DNA of 18,656 bases from Phycisphaerales bacterium. Its GTDB lineage: Bacteria > Planctomycetota > Phycisphaerae > Phycisphaerales > UBA1924. Position 1 is the stretch's first letter. Each line of letters opens with the position of its first letter. The translations under genes were made by a program, and so were the position numbers. A model generated the notes under the pieces. The model was given only the letters and a program-made list of their open reading frames with translations. It was not told the DNA's origin and did no database searches. The DNA is taken from contig JAIEQQ010000089.1 of the NCBI GenBank assembly GCA_019747615.1, positions 1-18,656 of the forward strand, given 5' to 3'. Of this stretch, positions 1 to 7,555 are shown in pieces.

Positions 1-2
1 TC

Positions 3-2195
3 GCGCTGGTGAACACGTCTGCCAGCCCGATCCTCCTGAATCTGGCCGGCTCAAACTTCGTCGATCGCATCGCTGCAAACTCCGGGCCCGGCGCTCTGAC
101 GTTCCGCGGCTCGCGCACCGGCACGCTCGAGGTCTTCGAGGTCGCGGCCCTTGCCGGCTTCAACGGCGGCAACGCCGTCACCGGCATCACCGGCACCGGC
201 GCCGTCAACATCCTCACCGAAACCGGCGCCGCTCGCCCCATCACCGTCCGCCGCCCGATCACCGGCGGTGCGGGCAACGTCCTGATCGAGACCGAGTCCA
301 CCGCGGACGCCTCGCCGATCCTGGTGAACGCACGCGTCTCGACGACTTCGGGCAACATCACGCTCCGCACCAATCACGTCGGATCCACGATCACCGTCTC
401 GGCCGACCCCGAGCTCGCCAACGGCACCGATGCAACCATCGGCTCCACCAGCGGCAACGTGCTGCTCCGCACACTTGGCGGCGCGAACATCACGCTGACC
501 GACACCGACGGCGTGACCGAAGGCTTCTCGATCTTCACCGGCGGCTCATCCTCGCTCGTCGCCAACGGCGCGACCGGCAACCTCGATATCGGTGGCGACG
601 TCAGCGCGACGCTCGGCCACACCTTCGCCCCCGGCACCGGTGGCACGCTCTCGCTTACCGGCACCGGTGATCGCGACATCGTCGCCAACGCCGGGCTCAC
701 AACGTTCGGCACGACCCCCAACGATCAGGCGACCAACCTCAACGTCGCCAGCACCGTGATCGATGTCGGTTCCGGCCGCGTGATGTTCCACGGCCCCATC
801 ACCGCCACCGGCGCCAACCGCAACCTCAGCGTCTTCTCCACGTTCAACGCCACGCCGGGCGCGAATCCGGCGACCATCTTCACCCCGATCATCTTCGGTG
901 GTGACATCGGTACCGTCGGCAATCGCCTCGGCGTCGTCACGCTCGGCGGAACCGCCGCCGGCCCGCGCGGCGCCGCCCCCGGCTTCTCTTCGATCGTCTT
1001 CTCCACCGTGCAGAACGCCGACGGCAGCGGCACGATCCCCAGCCCCGTGCCGGCCGGTACGACCTTCAGCGTCTTCTCGAACACCCTGACGACGCGTCAG
1101 TTCGAGAAGATCCTCGCTCTGGGCAACCTCACGCTCAACACCACCGGTGTTACCACCGTCGGCGATCTCAGCGTCATCGGCGACCTCAACATCACCAGCG
1201 GCACGCTCCGCTTCCTCGATCGTGGCCCAGCCACCTTCTTCAATGCCCTCGGTCAGGTCGCCACCGATCGCGGCTCGGACATCGTCGCGAACGCGATCAC
1301 CTCGAACGTTGCGCTCAACGTGAACTCGCTGGCCGATCTGGGAACCTTCACGCCGGCGTCTCCGGCGTTCTTCCGCTCTCGCGTGGCAACCTCCACGACC
1401 AGCGCGAACTTCGGTGGCGCAGTGGTCGTTCGCCAGCTCGCCAGTGCTCCGGCGCTCTCCCAGACCGCCAACGGTGCGTTCACGGTGCCGATCGACCTCG
1501 AGGCCAGCGGCGTCACGCCGAACGACCCCTCGACCGCGATCGCCGGCGTCGTCGCCGAAGAAGCCGTGCAGCGCACCGATCCGGCGCAGGTCGTCGGCGG
1601 GGCCACCCGCAAGTTCCTTGACGAGCTGAAGATCTCCGTCCGCGATGTCGGCTCTGACGATCTCGTCAGCTTCCTCAACGGCCTCTCCTACATTGACGAC
1701 TCCGGCTCGCTGATGGGTGGTTCGATGGCCTCTCGTGGCGGCGGCATCACCGCTCGCCGAATCAACCCGACCGCCGCCGAGGCCCTCCGCGAGGATTGGA
1801 CCGCTTTGGCGATCGCTCCCGTCCCAGTCATGAACGCCGAGGGCAAGCCCGAGGTCGGTGCCGACGGCCAGCCCGTCACCCAGCAGCGTCAGGAACGTCT
1901 CCGGAGCGTCTTAGAGGCGGCGTATGTGGACTTCACCGAGCAGGCCGGCTCGACCGATGCCAGCCCCGCGCTGTTCGAGAGCTTCCTGAGCTCGACCCCG
2001 AAGCACGCCGAGGCGTACAACGCCGTCAAGGAGATTCGCGCGTTCATGAACAAGCTCGGCGACCTCGGCCTGACCCGGTTCGAGCTGGCTGGCCCGCGCG
2101 AGGAACTCCTCCGCATCTTCCGCCCCGATTCGGTGCCGTTCGAGTACTTCTCCGAACTTGTCACCAAGCGCCCTTTGCAAACCGCCAGCAAGTAA
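3..2195 (+). CDS. C-terminal part of a giant beta-repeat surface protein (filamentous-haemagglutinin-like), 5' end outside window
   Basis: The reading frame is already open at the first in-frame codon (position 3), so this is the end of a longer gene; the GTG at 9 is only the first possible start codon seen here. The first 1.4 kb encodes Gly/Thr/Ser/Asn-rich sequence with short beta-strand motifs of the GNxxLxT kind (codons for Gly-Asn at 273, 351, 453 and 576), irregularly spaced by about 26 to 41 residues. This is typical of right-handed beta-helix adhesins and haemagglutinin-type exoproteins. From about 1530 onward the composition changes to a charged, predicted helical C-terminal region of roughly 200 residues. 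I see no C-terminal beta-barrel of an autotransporter and no LPXTG-type anchor. The signal peptide and any two-partner secretion domain would lie upstream. An intrinsic terminator follows 24 bp after the stop, so the gene is a separate unit from the T6SS run. The exact family is not certain. Confidence 0.75.
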   Translation, partial: ALVNTSASPILLNLAGSNFVDRIAANSGPGALTFRGSRTGTLEVFEVAALAGFNGGNAVTGITGTGAVNILTETGAARPITVRRPITGGAGNVLIETESTADASPILVNARVSTTSGNITLRTNHVGSTITVSADPELANGTDATIGSTSGNVLLRTLGGANITLTDTDGVTEGFSIFTGGSSSLVANGATGNLDIGGDVSATLGHTFAPGTGGTLSLTGTGDRDIVANAGLTTFGTTPNDQATNLNVASTVIDVGSGRVMFHGPITATGANRNLSVFSTFNATPGANPATIFTPIIFGGDIGTVGNRLGVVTLGGTAAGPRGAAPGFSSIVFSTVQNADGSGTIPSPVPAGTTFSVFSNTLTTRQFEKILALGNLTLNTTGVTTVGDLSVIGDLNITSGTLRFLDRGPATFFNALGQVATDRGSDIVANAITSNVALNVNSLADLGTFTPASPAFFRSRVATSTTSANFGGAVVVRQLASAPALSQTANGAFTVPIDLEASGVTPNDPSTAIAGVVAEEAVQRTDPAQVVGGATRKFLDELKISVRDVGSDDLVSFLNGLSYIDDSGSLMGGSMASRGGGITARRINPTAAEALREDWTALAIAPVPVMNAEGKPEVGADGQPVTQQRQERLRSVLEAAYVDFTEQAGSTDASPALFESFLSSTPKHAEAYNAVKEIRAFMNKLGDLGLTRFELAGPREELLRIFRPDSVPFEYFSELVTKRPLQTASK

Positions 2196-2202
2196 GTATG
2201 CT
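2174..2202 (+). promoter_or_regulatory. Possible sigma70-like promoter overlapping the end of the adhesin-like gene
   Basis: TTTGCA (2174-2179) and TATGCT (2197-2202) are separated by 17 bp, each matching four of six bases of the -35 and -10 consensus. A start of transcription near 2209 would place the hairpin at 2220-2249 in the 5' leader of tssA. The match is modest and the host's promoter consensus is unknown, so this is only a candidate. It is listed because there is no room for a promoter between the terminator and the tssA start. Confidence 0.2.
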
Positions 2203-2219
2203 GGTATGACGAAGGTTGT

Positions 2220-2259
2220 CCGCCGCGTCGGCGTTCACCGACGCGGCGGTTTTCTTTTT
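2220..2259 (+). terminator. Strong intrinsic terminator between the adhesin-like gene and tssA
   Basis: A perfect 12-bp GC-rich inverted repeat (2220-2231 with 2238-2249) closes a 6-base loop and is followed directly by a T-rich tract (2250-2259, nine T and one C). The opposite side has no matching A tract, so it should act only on + strand transcripts. It ends the upstream gene 24 bp after its stop codon. The tssA ribosome-binding site begins at the very next base (2260), so it could also act as an attenuator in the tssA leader. Confidence 0.88.
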
Positions 2260-2265
2260 GGAGGT
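2260..2265 (+). promoter_or_regulatory. Ribosome-binding site of tssA (supports a TTG start)
   Basis: GGAGGT lies 8 bases before the TTG at 2274 and no ATG or GTG is comparably placed, so it decides the rare TTG start. It abuts the T tract of the upstream terminator. Confidence 0.75.
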
Positions 2266-2273
2266 TCTCTCCC

Positions 2274-3368
2274 TTGCCCAGCGTTGACGCCGACAGCCTG
2301 CTAAAGCCCATCAGCGAGACCGAGCCCTGCGGCCCTGACCTGCGCCACGACGGGCGCTTCATGCAGGTTCTGCGTGATGCCGAGGGATCGCCGGAAGACC
2401 CGTTCAACAACAAGGCCGCCGAAGATCCCAGTTGGCGCGAGGTGCGCGACGGGTGCATCGAGCTGCTGGCGCGGTCTCGCGATCTGCGAGTCGGCGTCGT
2501 CGTCGTCGTCAGCGAGGCCAAGCTCGACGGCTTCACCGGGCTCGAGCGCGGGCTCCGCTTCCTGCGTGGCTGCCTCGAACAGTACTGGGACACCGTTCAT
2601 CCGCAGCTCGATCCGGAGGATAACAACGACCCGCTCATGCGGGCTAATACTTTGGCGGCTCTCGCGGCTCCCATGGGCACCATGGGCGACACCGTCCGTC
2701 TGCTCGAACGTGTGCGGGCCATCCCCTTGAGCGATGCACGCCAACTCGGCAAGTTCTCGCTCGAGGACTTCGCGCTGGCCTCCGGCGCGCTGACGCTGCC
2801 CGAGGGCAGCTCCCGCTCGAAGCCCGAGGTCGGATTGATCGAAGCGGCGCTGCAAGAAACGGACCTTGAGGTGCTGCAGCGTTCTCAAGAGACGGTGGAC
2901 CTCTGCGTGCAGCACGCCAAGGGCGTGGAAGCGGCGTTCAACAGCAAGGTGAAGCCCGGCCTAGGGATTGATCTGTCGGCGCTGATCAAGATGCTCTCCG
3001 ATGCGCTGGGCCATTTCCGCCGGCACGTCGGGCTCAAGACCGGCGCCCCCGTTGCGGGCGAAGGCGGCGCACCTGCGGAAGCCGGCGGCGCGAGCGTTGG
3101 GGGTTTGTCAGCATCTGGCGGCGGCCCGGCGTTCAGCATCGGCGGCGCGGTTCGCAGCCCGAAAGACGCGGCTGTTGCGTTGGACGCCGTTTGCCAGTAT
3201 TATGCGCAGGCCGAGCCATCGAGCCCTGTGAACCTCATCATCAAGTGTGCTCGCGTGTGTGTCGGCAAGGACTTCCTCGCGTTGACGGCGCTCCTGAAGC
3301 CCGAAGCGGTGGAAACTCTTCGCGTTCTGAGTCAGGCGGATCAGCCCGCCCCGCCGTCGACCTCGTGA
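2274..3368 (+). CDS. tssA: T6SS assembly/baseplate-cap protein TssA (ImpA family)
   Basis: TssA binds the baseplate and the distal end of the growing sheath-tube and primes its polymerisation in the cytoplasm. The 364-residue product starts with the ImpA N-terminal domain: a 'LLKPISETEPCGPDLR' type opening, then the WREV and GLERGLRFLRGCLEQYWDTVHP region within the first 110 residues, which is diagnostic of the family. Residues about 260-300 form a Gly/Ala/Ser-rich flexible linker. The C-terminal motif EPSSPV (residues 314-319) followed by a CxRVCVGKDFLALT-like stretch matches the conserved C-terminal end of H1-type TssA proteins. The TTG start is supported by GGAGGT 8 bases upstream. It is first in the T6SS run and 73 bp from tssB. 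No frame damage is visible. Confidence 0.93.
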   Translation: MPSVDADSLLKPISETEPCGPDLRHDGRFMQVLRDAEGSPEDPFNNKAAEDPSWREVRDGCIELLARSRDLRVGVVVVVSEAKLDGFTGLERGLRFLRGCLEQYWDTVHPQLDPEDNNDPLMRANTLAALAAPMGTMGDTVRLLERVRAIPLSDARQLGKFSLEDFALASGALTLPEGSSRSKPEVGLIEAALQETDLEVLQRSQETVDLCVQHAKGVEAAFNSKVKPGLGIDLSALIKMLSDALGHFRRHVGLKTGAPVAGEGGAPAEAGGASVGGLSASGGGPAFSIGGAVRSPKDAAVALDAVCQYYAQAEPSSPVNLIIKCARVCVGKDFLALTALLKPEAVETLRVLSQADQPAPPSTS

Positions 3369-3441
3369 AGCATTGGTTGATCGTGTCAGGCTGCCTCACT
3401 GTGTTCCCGTATCGAGTTGATTGACTCTCTCGGAGGATCCC

Positions 3442-3954
3442 ATGGCCAAGGCCAGCAGTCAGAAGTTCATTCAGCGCAACCGCGCCCCCCGCGTCCAGAT
3501 CGAGTACGACCTGGAGGTCTACGGCTCGGCCAAGAAGGTGACGCTCCCGTTCGTGATGGGCGTGATGGCCGATCTTTCGGGCAAGCCCGCCGAGGCTCTG
3601 GCGCCGGTTGATCAGCGCAAGTTCCTCGAGATCGATATCGATAACTTTGACGACCGCCTGAAGGCGATGAAGCCCCGCGTGGCGTTCCAGGTTCCCAACA
3701 CGCTGACGGGCGAGGGCAACATGCCCGTCGACATCACGTTCGAGAGCATGGAAGACTTCAGCCCCGCCGCAGTGGCCCGCAAGGTCGAGCCGCTGCGCAA
3801 GCTGCTGGAGGCTCGCACGCAACTCTCGAATCTGTTGACCTATATGGACGGCAAGAGCGGCGCCGAGGAGTTGCTCTCCAAGGTGATGCAGGATCCCAAC
3901 GTTCTGAAGGCTGTGACGTCCGCCCCGAAGCCCGACGCTGAAAAGAAGGAGTAA
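3442..3954 (+). CDS. tssB: T6SS contractile sheath small subunit TssB (VipA/ImpB)
   Basis: TssB pairs with TssC to build the contractile sheath around the Hcp tube in the cytoplasm. The product is 170 residues, the usual size. The N-terminal stretch SSQKFIQRNRAPRVQIEYD, the LPFVMGVMADLSG motif and the RKFLEIDIDNFDDRLKAMKPR region are family hallmarks and are very close to what I remember of P. aeruginosa HsiB1. I chose the ATG at 3442 because CGGAGG (3431-3436) sits 5 bases upstream and the family normally begins just before the SSQKF region; the TTG at 3421 would add seven unlikely residues. tssC follows after 6 bp, so the two subunits are probably co-translated. TagJ, whose H1-type homologue binds the TssB N-terminal helix, is encoded three genes downstream. 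Confidence 0.97.
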   Translation: MAKASSQKFIQRNRAPRVQIEYDLEVYGSAKKVTLPFVMGVMADLSGKPAEALAPVDQRKFLEIDIDNFDDRLKAMKPRVAFQVPNTLTGEGNMPVDITFESMEDFSPAAVARKVEPLRKLLEARTQLSNLLTYMDGKSGAEELLSKVMQDPNVLKAVTSAPKPDAEKKE

Positions 3955-3960
3955 TCGCTC

Positions 3961-5451
3961 ATGGCCGAGTCCAATGCTCAGTCCGCACCCGCACTTGCCG
4001 GCGTGCAGTTTGATGGTGGCGATCTTTCGTCGCTGCTGAAGAAAGAGTTCAAGCCCAAGACAACCGACGCTCAGAGCAACATCGAGCGAGCGGTCAACAC
4101 GCTCGCCGGTCTGGCTCTTGAGCAGGCGAACCTGATCTCCGACGACTCGGTGAAGACGATCGAGGCGATGATCGCCGCGATCGACAAGAAGCTGTCCGAG
4201 CAGGTCAACGCGATCATCCATCACGCGGACTTCCGCGCGCTGGAGGGCTCGTGGCGTGGTCTGTCTCACCTGGTCAAGAACACCGAGACCGATGAGACGC
4301 TCAAGATCCGCGTCATGAACATCTCGAAGAAGGAACTGTCCAAGACCTTCGCCAAGTACAAGGGCGTCGCGTGGGATCAGAGCCCGCTCTTCAAGAAGAT
4401 GTACGAAGAAGAGTTCGGCACGCCAGGCGGAATGCCGTACGGCGCGATTGTCGGTGACTATCACTTCGATCACACGCCCCCGGATGTCGAGATCCTCGCG
4501 GGCATGGCGCAGATCTCCGCCGCCGCTCACACCCCGTTCCTCACCGGCGCCGCGCCGACCATGATGAACATGGACTCGTGGCAGCAGCTCAGCGATCCGC
4601 GCGATCTGACGAAGATCTTCCAGTCCGCCGAGTACGCCCCGTGGCGCTCGCTTCGCGAGAGCGACGACGCTCGCTACCTCGGCCTCGCCATGCCGCGATT
4701 CCTGTCGCGCATTCCCTACGGCAGCAAGACCAACCCCGTTGACGACTTCGCCTTCGAGGAGGACACCGAGGGTGCCGACCACAACAAGTACTGCTGGTCC
4801 AACGCCGCGTTCGCGATGGCCGCCAACGTCACGCGTTCGTTCAAGCTCTACGGCTGGTGCGCCTGCATCCGCGGCACCGAGTCCGGCGGCGTTGTCGAAG
4901 GCCTCCCGTGCCACACGTTCCCCAGCGATGACGGCGGCGTGGACATGAAGTGTCCCACCGAGATATCGATCACCGATCGTCGCGAGGCGGAGCTCGCCAA
5001 GAACGGTCTCATGCCGCTCTCGCACTACAAGAACACCGACTACGCCGTGTTCATGGGCGCTCAATCGCTCCACAAGCCGGCGGAGTACGACGATCCGGAC
5101 GCGACCGCGAACGCCAACCTCGGCGCTCGCCTGCCCTATCTCTTTGCCACCTGCCGCTTCGCCCACTTCCTCAAGTGCATGGTCCGCGACAAGATCGGCT
5201 CCTTTAAGGAGCGCGGCGACATGGAGAAGTGGCTCAACAACTGGATCGCCAACTACGTCTGCATCGATCCCAATGCCAGCGAAGAGACCAAGGCTCGCCT
5301 TCCGCTCGCCGCGGCTGAGGTGCAGGTGATGGAAGTCCCCGGCAACCCCGGTTACTACACCAGCAAGTTCTTCCTCCGGCCGCACTACCAGCTCGAAGGT
5401 CTTTCGATCTCGCTCCGCCTCGTGTCGAAGCTGCCCTCGCTCAAGAAGTAA
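3961..5451 (+). CDS. tssC: T6SS contractile sheath large subunit TssC (VipB/ImpC)
   Basis: TssC is the major sheath subunit; with TssB it forms the helical cylinder whose contraction drives the Hcp tube outward. The 496-residue length is normal. Visible hallmarks are the LEGSWRGLSHLV region near residue 100, YGAIVGDYHFDH around 160-171, and the C-terminal motif LRPHYQLEGL (472-481, shown by codons from 5374) followed by SLRLVSKLP, which closes nearly every VipB protein. AAGGAG (3946-3951), inside the end of tssB, precedes the ATG by 9 bases. The gap to tssB is 6 bp, so co-translation is likely. The sequence is intact. The 165 bp behind it form the hcp leader. Confidence 0.97.
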   Translation: MAESNAQSAPALAGVQFDGGDLSSLLKKEFKPKTTDAQSNIERAVNTLAGLALEQANLISDDSVKTIEAMIAAIDKKLSEQVNAIIHHADFRALEGSWRGLSHLVKNTETDETLKIRVMNISKKELSKTFAKYKGVAWDQSPLFKKMYEEEFGTPGGMPYGAIVGDYHFDHTPPDVEILAGMAQISAAAHTPFLTGAAPTMMNMDSWQQLSDPRDLTKIFQSAEYAPWRSLRESDDARYLGLAMPRFLSRIPYGSKTNPVDDFAFEEDTEGADHNKYCWSNAAFAMAANVTRSFKLYGWCACIRGTESGGVVEGLPCHTFPSDDGGVDMKCPTEISITDRREAELAKNGLMPLSHYKNTDYAVFMGAQSLHKPAEYDDPDATANANLGARLPYLFATCRFAHFLKCMVRDKIGSFKERGDMEKWLNNWIANYVCIDPNASEETKARLPLAAAEVQVMEVPGNPGYYTSKFFLRPHYQLEGLSISLRLVSKLPSLKK

Positions 5452-5540
5452 TGCCGGGCGTCTGCGCTCGGGTGCGGGCGGCGGATTCGATCGTCTGCTC
5501 TCTCGCACCTCGTTCCGGTCGCAGGCTTGGTTCGAAGTTC

Positions 5541-5556
5541 CGCGGGGCGTCCCGCG
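5541..5556 (+). other. Short GC hairpin in the tssC-hcp intergenic leader
   Basis: A perfect 6-bp stem (5541-5546 with 5551-5556) closes a GCGT tetraloop. No T run follows, so it is not a standard intrinsic terminator. In a leader ahead of the very abundant Hcp it could stabilise or mark a processed mRNA 5' end, but that is inference. The rest of 5452-5616 shows no convincing promoter. Confidence 0.35.
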
Positions 5557-5604
5557 TTCATGTCAACGGATCTCGGGCATACCGCTCGAGTGTCGCCCAC
5601 TCTT

Positions 5605-5609
5605 AGGAG
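5605..5609 (+). promoter_or_regulatory. Ribosome-binding site of hcp
   Basis: AGGAG ends 7 bases before the ATG at 5617. It fixes the Hcp start over the upstream in-frame alternatives, which would add about 30 residues absent from the family. Confidence 0.75.
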
Positions 5610-5616
5610 ATTTCAA

Positions 5617-6114
5617 ATGGGTTTCGACGGCTTCATCAAGATCAAGGATTGCCCGGGCGAGAGCACTGACGACAAGCACAAGGAATGGATCGAGATCAAC
5701 TCGTTCTCCGAGGGCGTCTCGCAGCCCCACGGCGGTCAGATGTCCGCCACCGGCGCTATCGCCGGCGGCCGCGCTGACTTCCAGGACCTGAGCTTCACCA
5801 AGCTCATGGACAAGTCCTCGACCAAGCTCCGCTTCCTCTGTTCCAAGGGCGAGCACATCCCCGAGATCAACATCGAGCTGTGCCTCGCCACCGGCGACAA
5901 GGCCAAGTACATGGACTACAAGTTCACCGCCTGCTTCGTCACCGCCGTGACCTGCAACGGAAACGCCAAGAGCACCAACGATGGCCGCCCCACCGAGACG
6001 GTCACCATCCGCTTCGGCAAGGTCGAATGGACCTACATCCATCTGGCCAAGGACGGCAAGAAGCTCGGCGAGGCCAAGAACAACTGGTCGGTCGTTGAGA
6101 ACAAGGGCGGCTGA
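5617..6114 (+). CDS. hcp: T6SS tube protein Hcp (TssD)
   Basis: Hcp hexamers stack into the inner tube that is expelled with the VgrG spike, and they can carry small effectors in the lumen. The 165-residue product opens with MGFDGFIKIKDCPGES, contains EGVSQ near residue 32, and has the family block QDLSFTKLMDKSS (56-68); these match the Hcp1 type. AGGAG 7 bases before the ATG supports this start. Five cysteines (12, 75, 89, 106, 113) are more than I expect: in P. aeruginosa Hcp1, as I recall it, only the one corresponding to Cys75 is present. The gene has a 165-bp leader with a small hairpin and an intrinsic terminator 35 bp after its stop, which suggests transcript dosage separate from the structural genes. 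Confidence 0.96.
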   Translation: MGFDGFIKIKDCPGESTDDKHKEWIEINSFSEGVSQPHGGQMSATGAIAGGRADFQDLSFTKLMDKSSTKLRFLCSKGEHIPEINIELCLATGDKAKYMDYKFTACFVTAVTCNGNAKSTNDGRPTETVTIRFGKVEWTYIHLAKDGKKLGEAKNNWSVVENKGG

Positions 6115-6149
6115 TTCAGCCCTGTTTGATGCATCGAGATTGATCCCCT

Positions 6150-6188
6150 CGACCGGGCTGGCGACGGCCGGCTCGGTCGGTTTGTTTT
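6150..6188 (+). terminator. Intrinsic terminator directly after hcp (partial terminator inside the T6SS run)
   Basis: Bases 6150-6162 pair with 6167-6179 in a 13-bp stem (eleven Watson-Crick and two G-U pairs) closed by a GACG tetraloop, followed by GTTTGTTTT (6180-6188). This is a good rho-independent terminator shape lying 35 bp after the hcp stop and 42 bp before tagJ. I see no convincing promoter in the 42 bp before tagJ, so the downstream genes probably depend on read-through, which would raise hcp mRNA over the rest. Confidence 0.75.
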
Positions 6189-6230
6189 CTCGGCTCACGG
6201 ACTATCGCCTGGCGCGGAAGGACTCCCGAT

Positions 6231-7067
6231 ATGAACGCCCTCGAACTTGTCAAAGCCGGCCGGCCCGGCGAGGCCCTCAAGGCCCTCGAAGGCGATGTCC
6301 GCAAGAGCCCTGCTGACGCCAAGCTTCGAATGTTCCTGTTCCAGTTGCTCTCGGTGCTCGGCCACTGGGATCGCGCGCTGAATCAGCTCAATGTCGCTTC
6401 GGAGATGGACGCCAAGAACTTGCTGGATGCCGAGCTCTACCGCCCTGCGATCCAGTGCGAGGCGTTCCGCAAGGAAGTCTTCGCCGGCACGCGCGTGCCG
6501 CTGGTCTTTGGCGAGCCCGAGGAGTGGGTGGGCTGGATGATCCAGGCCAACCAGCTTCAGGGCCAGGGCAACTTCGCAGCCGCGATGGAGCTTCGCGCAA
6601 AGGCGATGGACGCGGCCCCGGGGTTCTCCGGCTTCGTCGATACCACGCCCTTCGACTGGGTGATGGATGCTGACCCGCGACTGGGCCCGATGTTCGAGGT
6701 GATCCTCAACGGCAAGTACTTCTGGGTGCCGATGAGCCGCGTCGCGTCGGTGAAGATCGACCCACCGGCCGAGCTTCGCGACGTGGTGTGGACGATGGCC
6801 CACTTCCGCTGGACCAACGGCGGCGAGGCCCCCGCCCTCATCCCCACGCGTTATCCCGGCTCCGAATCGTCCGACGCCCGCCACCAGCTCTCGCGCCAGA
6901 CCGACTGGAGCGAGCCGGCACCGGGCCTTCAGGTCGGCCTCGGCCAGCGCCTCATCGCGACCGATACCGGCGACCACGCGATGCTCGAGATTCGCAACCT
7001 CAGCTCCGTCGTTGACACGGCTGGAACGGATGCCGCGGCCCCCGCGCCGGAGGGCGACCATGCCTGA
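6231..7067 (+). CDS. tagJ: T6SS accessory protein TagJ (ImpE family)
   Basis: TagJ/ImpE is an accessory protein of H1-like systems. In P. aeruginosa it binds the N-terminal helix of TssB and contacts ClpV, and is thought to tune sheath recycling. The 278-residue product has the usual length. Its first 60 residues carry TPR-like helices typical of ImpE (LKALEGDVRKSPADAKLR, then LFQLLSVLGHWDRALNQL). The middle contains FDWVMDADPRLGPMFEVILNGKYFWVP, a highly conserved ImpE block. GGAAGGA (6216-6222) precedes the ATG by 8 bases. The stop TGA (7065-7067) overlaps the tssE start by 8 bp, so translation is coupled. Its position between hcp and tssE is the same as in P. aeruginosa HSI-I. The C-terminal end is Ala/Pro-rich and probably disordered. 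Confidence 0.93.
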   Translation: MNALELVKAGRPGEALKALEGDVRKSPADAKLRMFLFQLLSVLGHWDRALNQLNVASEMDAKNLLDAELYRPAIQCEAFRKEVFAGTRVPLVFGEPEEWVGWMIQANQLQGQGNFAAAMELRAKAMDAAPGFSGFVDTTPFDWVMDADPRLGPMFEVILNGKYFWVPMSRVASVKIDPPAELRDVVWTMAHFRWTNGGEAPALIPTRYPGSESSDARHQLSRQTDWSEPAPGLQVGLGQRLIATDTGDHAMLEIRNLSSVVDTAGTDAAAPAPEGDHA

Positions 7068-7551
7068 TCTGGCTGTGGCCGAACGTCTGCAGCCCGCGCT
7101 GCTGGACCGATTGACCGACGAACACCCCGAGGAGCGCACCGAAAGTCGCGAGCGCCGCGTGATGAATATGGCGCAGCTTCGGCGTGCGATCCTTCGCGAC
7201 CTCCAGTGGCTGCTCAACGCTCAGGCGCATCCGCCGTCGGACGCGATCTACGACTACCCCCTGGCGGCTCGAAGCGTGCTGAACTTCGGCCTTGCCGATT
7301 CCGCCGGGCTTTCGGTCACCGGGCGGCGCCGCGATGAAGTCCGCGCGGGCGTGACGCGGGCGATCGAGCATTACGAGCCACGCATGGTCCATCACTCGCT
7401 GCGGGTAAACGCGGTCGAATCCGACTCCAGCGCCGGCGTAAAGCTCGTCTTCGAGATCAGCGGCGACATCTGCCCGCTGCCAATGCCCGAGTCGTTGTTC
7501 GTGCGGACCGAGGTTGATGTCGAAATGGGCCAGTGGAAGCTGGGAGACTGA
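7060..7551 (+). CDS. tssE: T6SS baseplate wedge protein TssE (gp25-like)
   Basis: TssE is the gp25-like baseplate subunit that nucleates sheath assembly on the wedge together with TssF and TssG. The 163-residue product contains the family signatures RDLQWLLNAQ (about residues 46-55) and YDYPLAARSVLNFGL (64-78), then IEHYEPRMVHHSLRV. The ATG at 7060 has GGAGGG (7049-7054) 5 bases upstream and begins at MPDLAVAERLQPALLDRL, the usual N-terminus; the longer in-frame start at 7012 lies inside tagJ and is unlikely. It overlaps tagJ by 8 bp, and its stop is only 4 bp from the tssF start, consistent with stoichiometric co-translation of the baseplate genes. Confidence 0.95.
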   Translation: MPDLAVAERLQPALLDRLTDEHPEERTESRERRVMNMAQLRRAILRDLQWLLNAQAHPPSDAIYDYPLAARSVLNFGLADSAGLSVTGRRRDEVRAGVTRAIEHYEPRMVHHSLRVNAVESDSSAGVKLVFEISGDICPLPMPESLFVRTEVDVEMGQWKLGD

Positions 7552-7555
7552 ACAC

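Noticed and set aside
3421..3441. TTG start for TssB seven codons upstream of the chosen ATG
   Set aside because: It would place the good Shine-Dalgarno sequence (3431-3436) inside the gene and adds residues not typical of the family.
3369..3441. Possible promoter in the tssA-tssB gap (TTGATC at 3377)
   Set aside because: No acceptable -10 element lies at 16-18 bp spacing.
3241..5508. Long open frame on the - strand opposite tssA's end, tssB and tssC (755 codons)
   Set aside because: It is antisense to three confidently identified genes and has His/Arg/Leu/Val-rich composition typical of the complement of high-GC coding sequence. There is no family resemblance.
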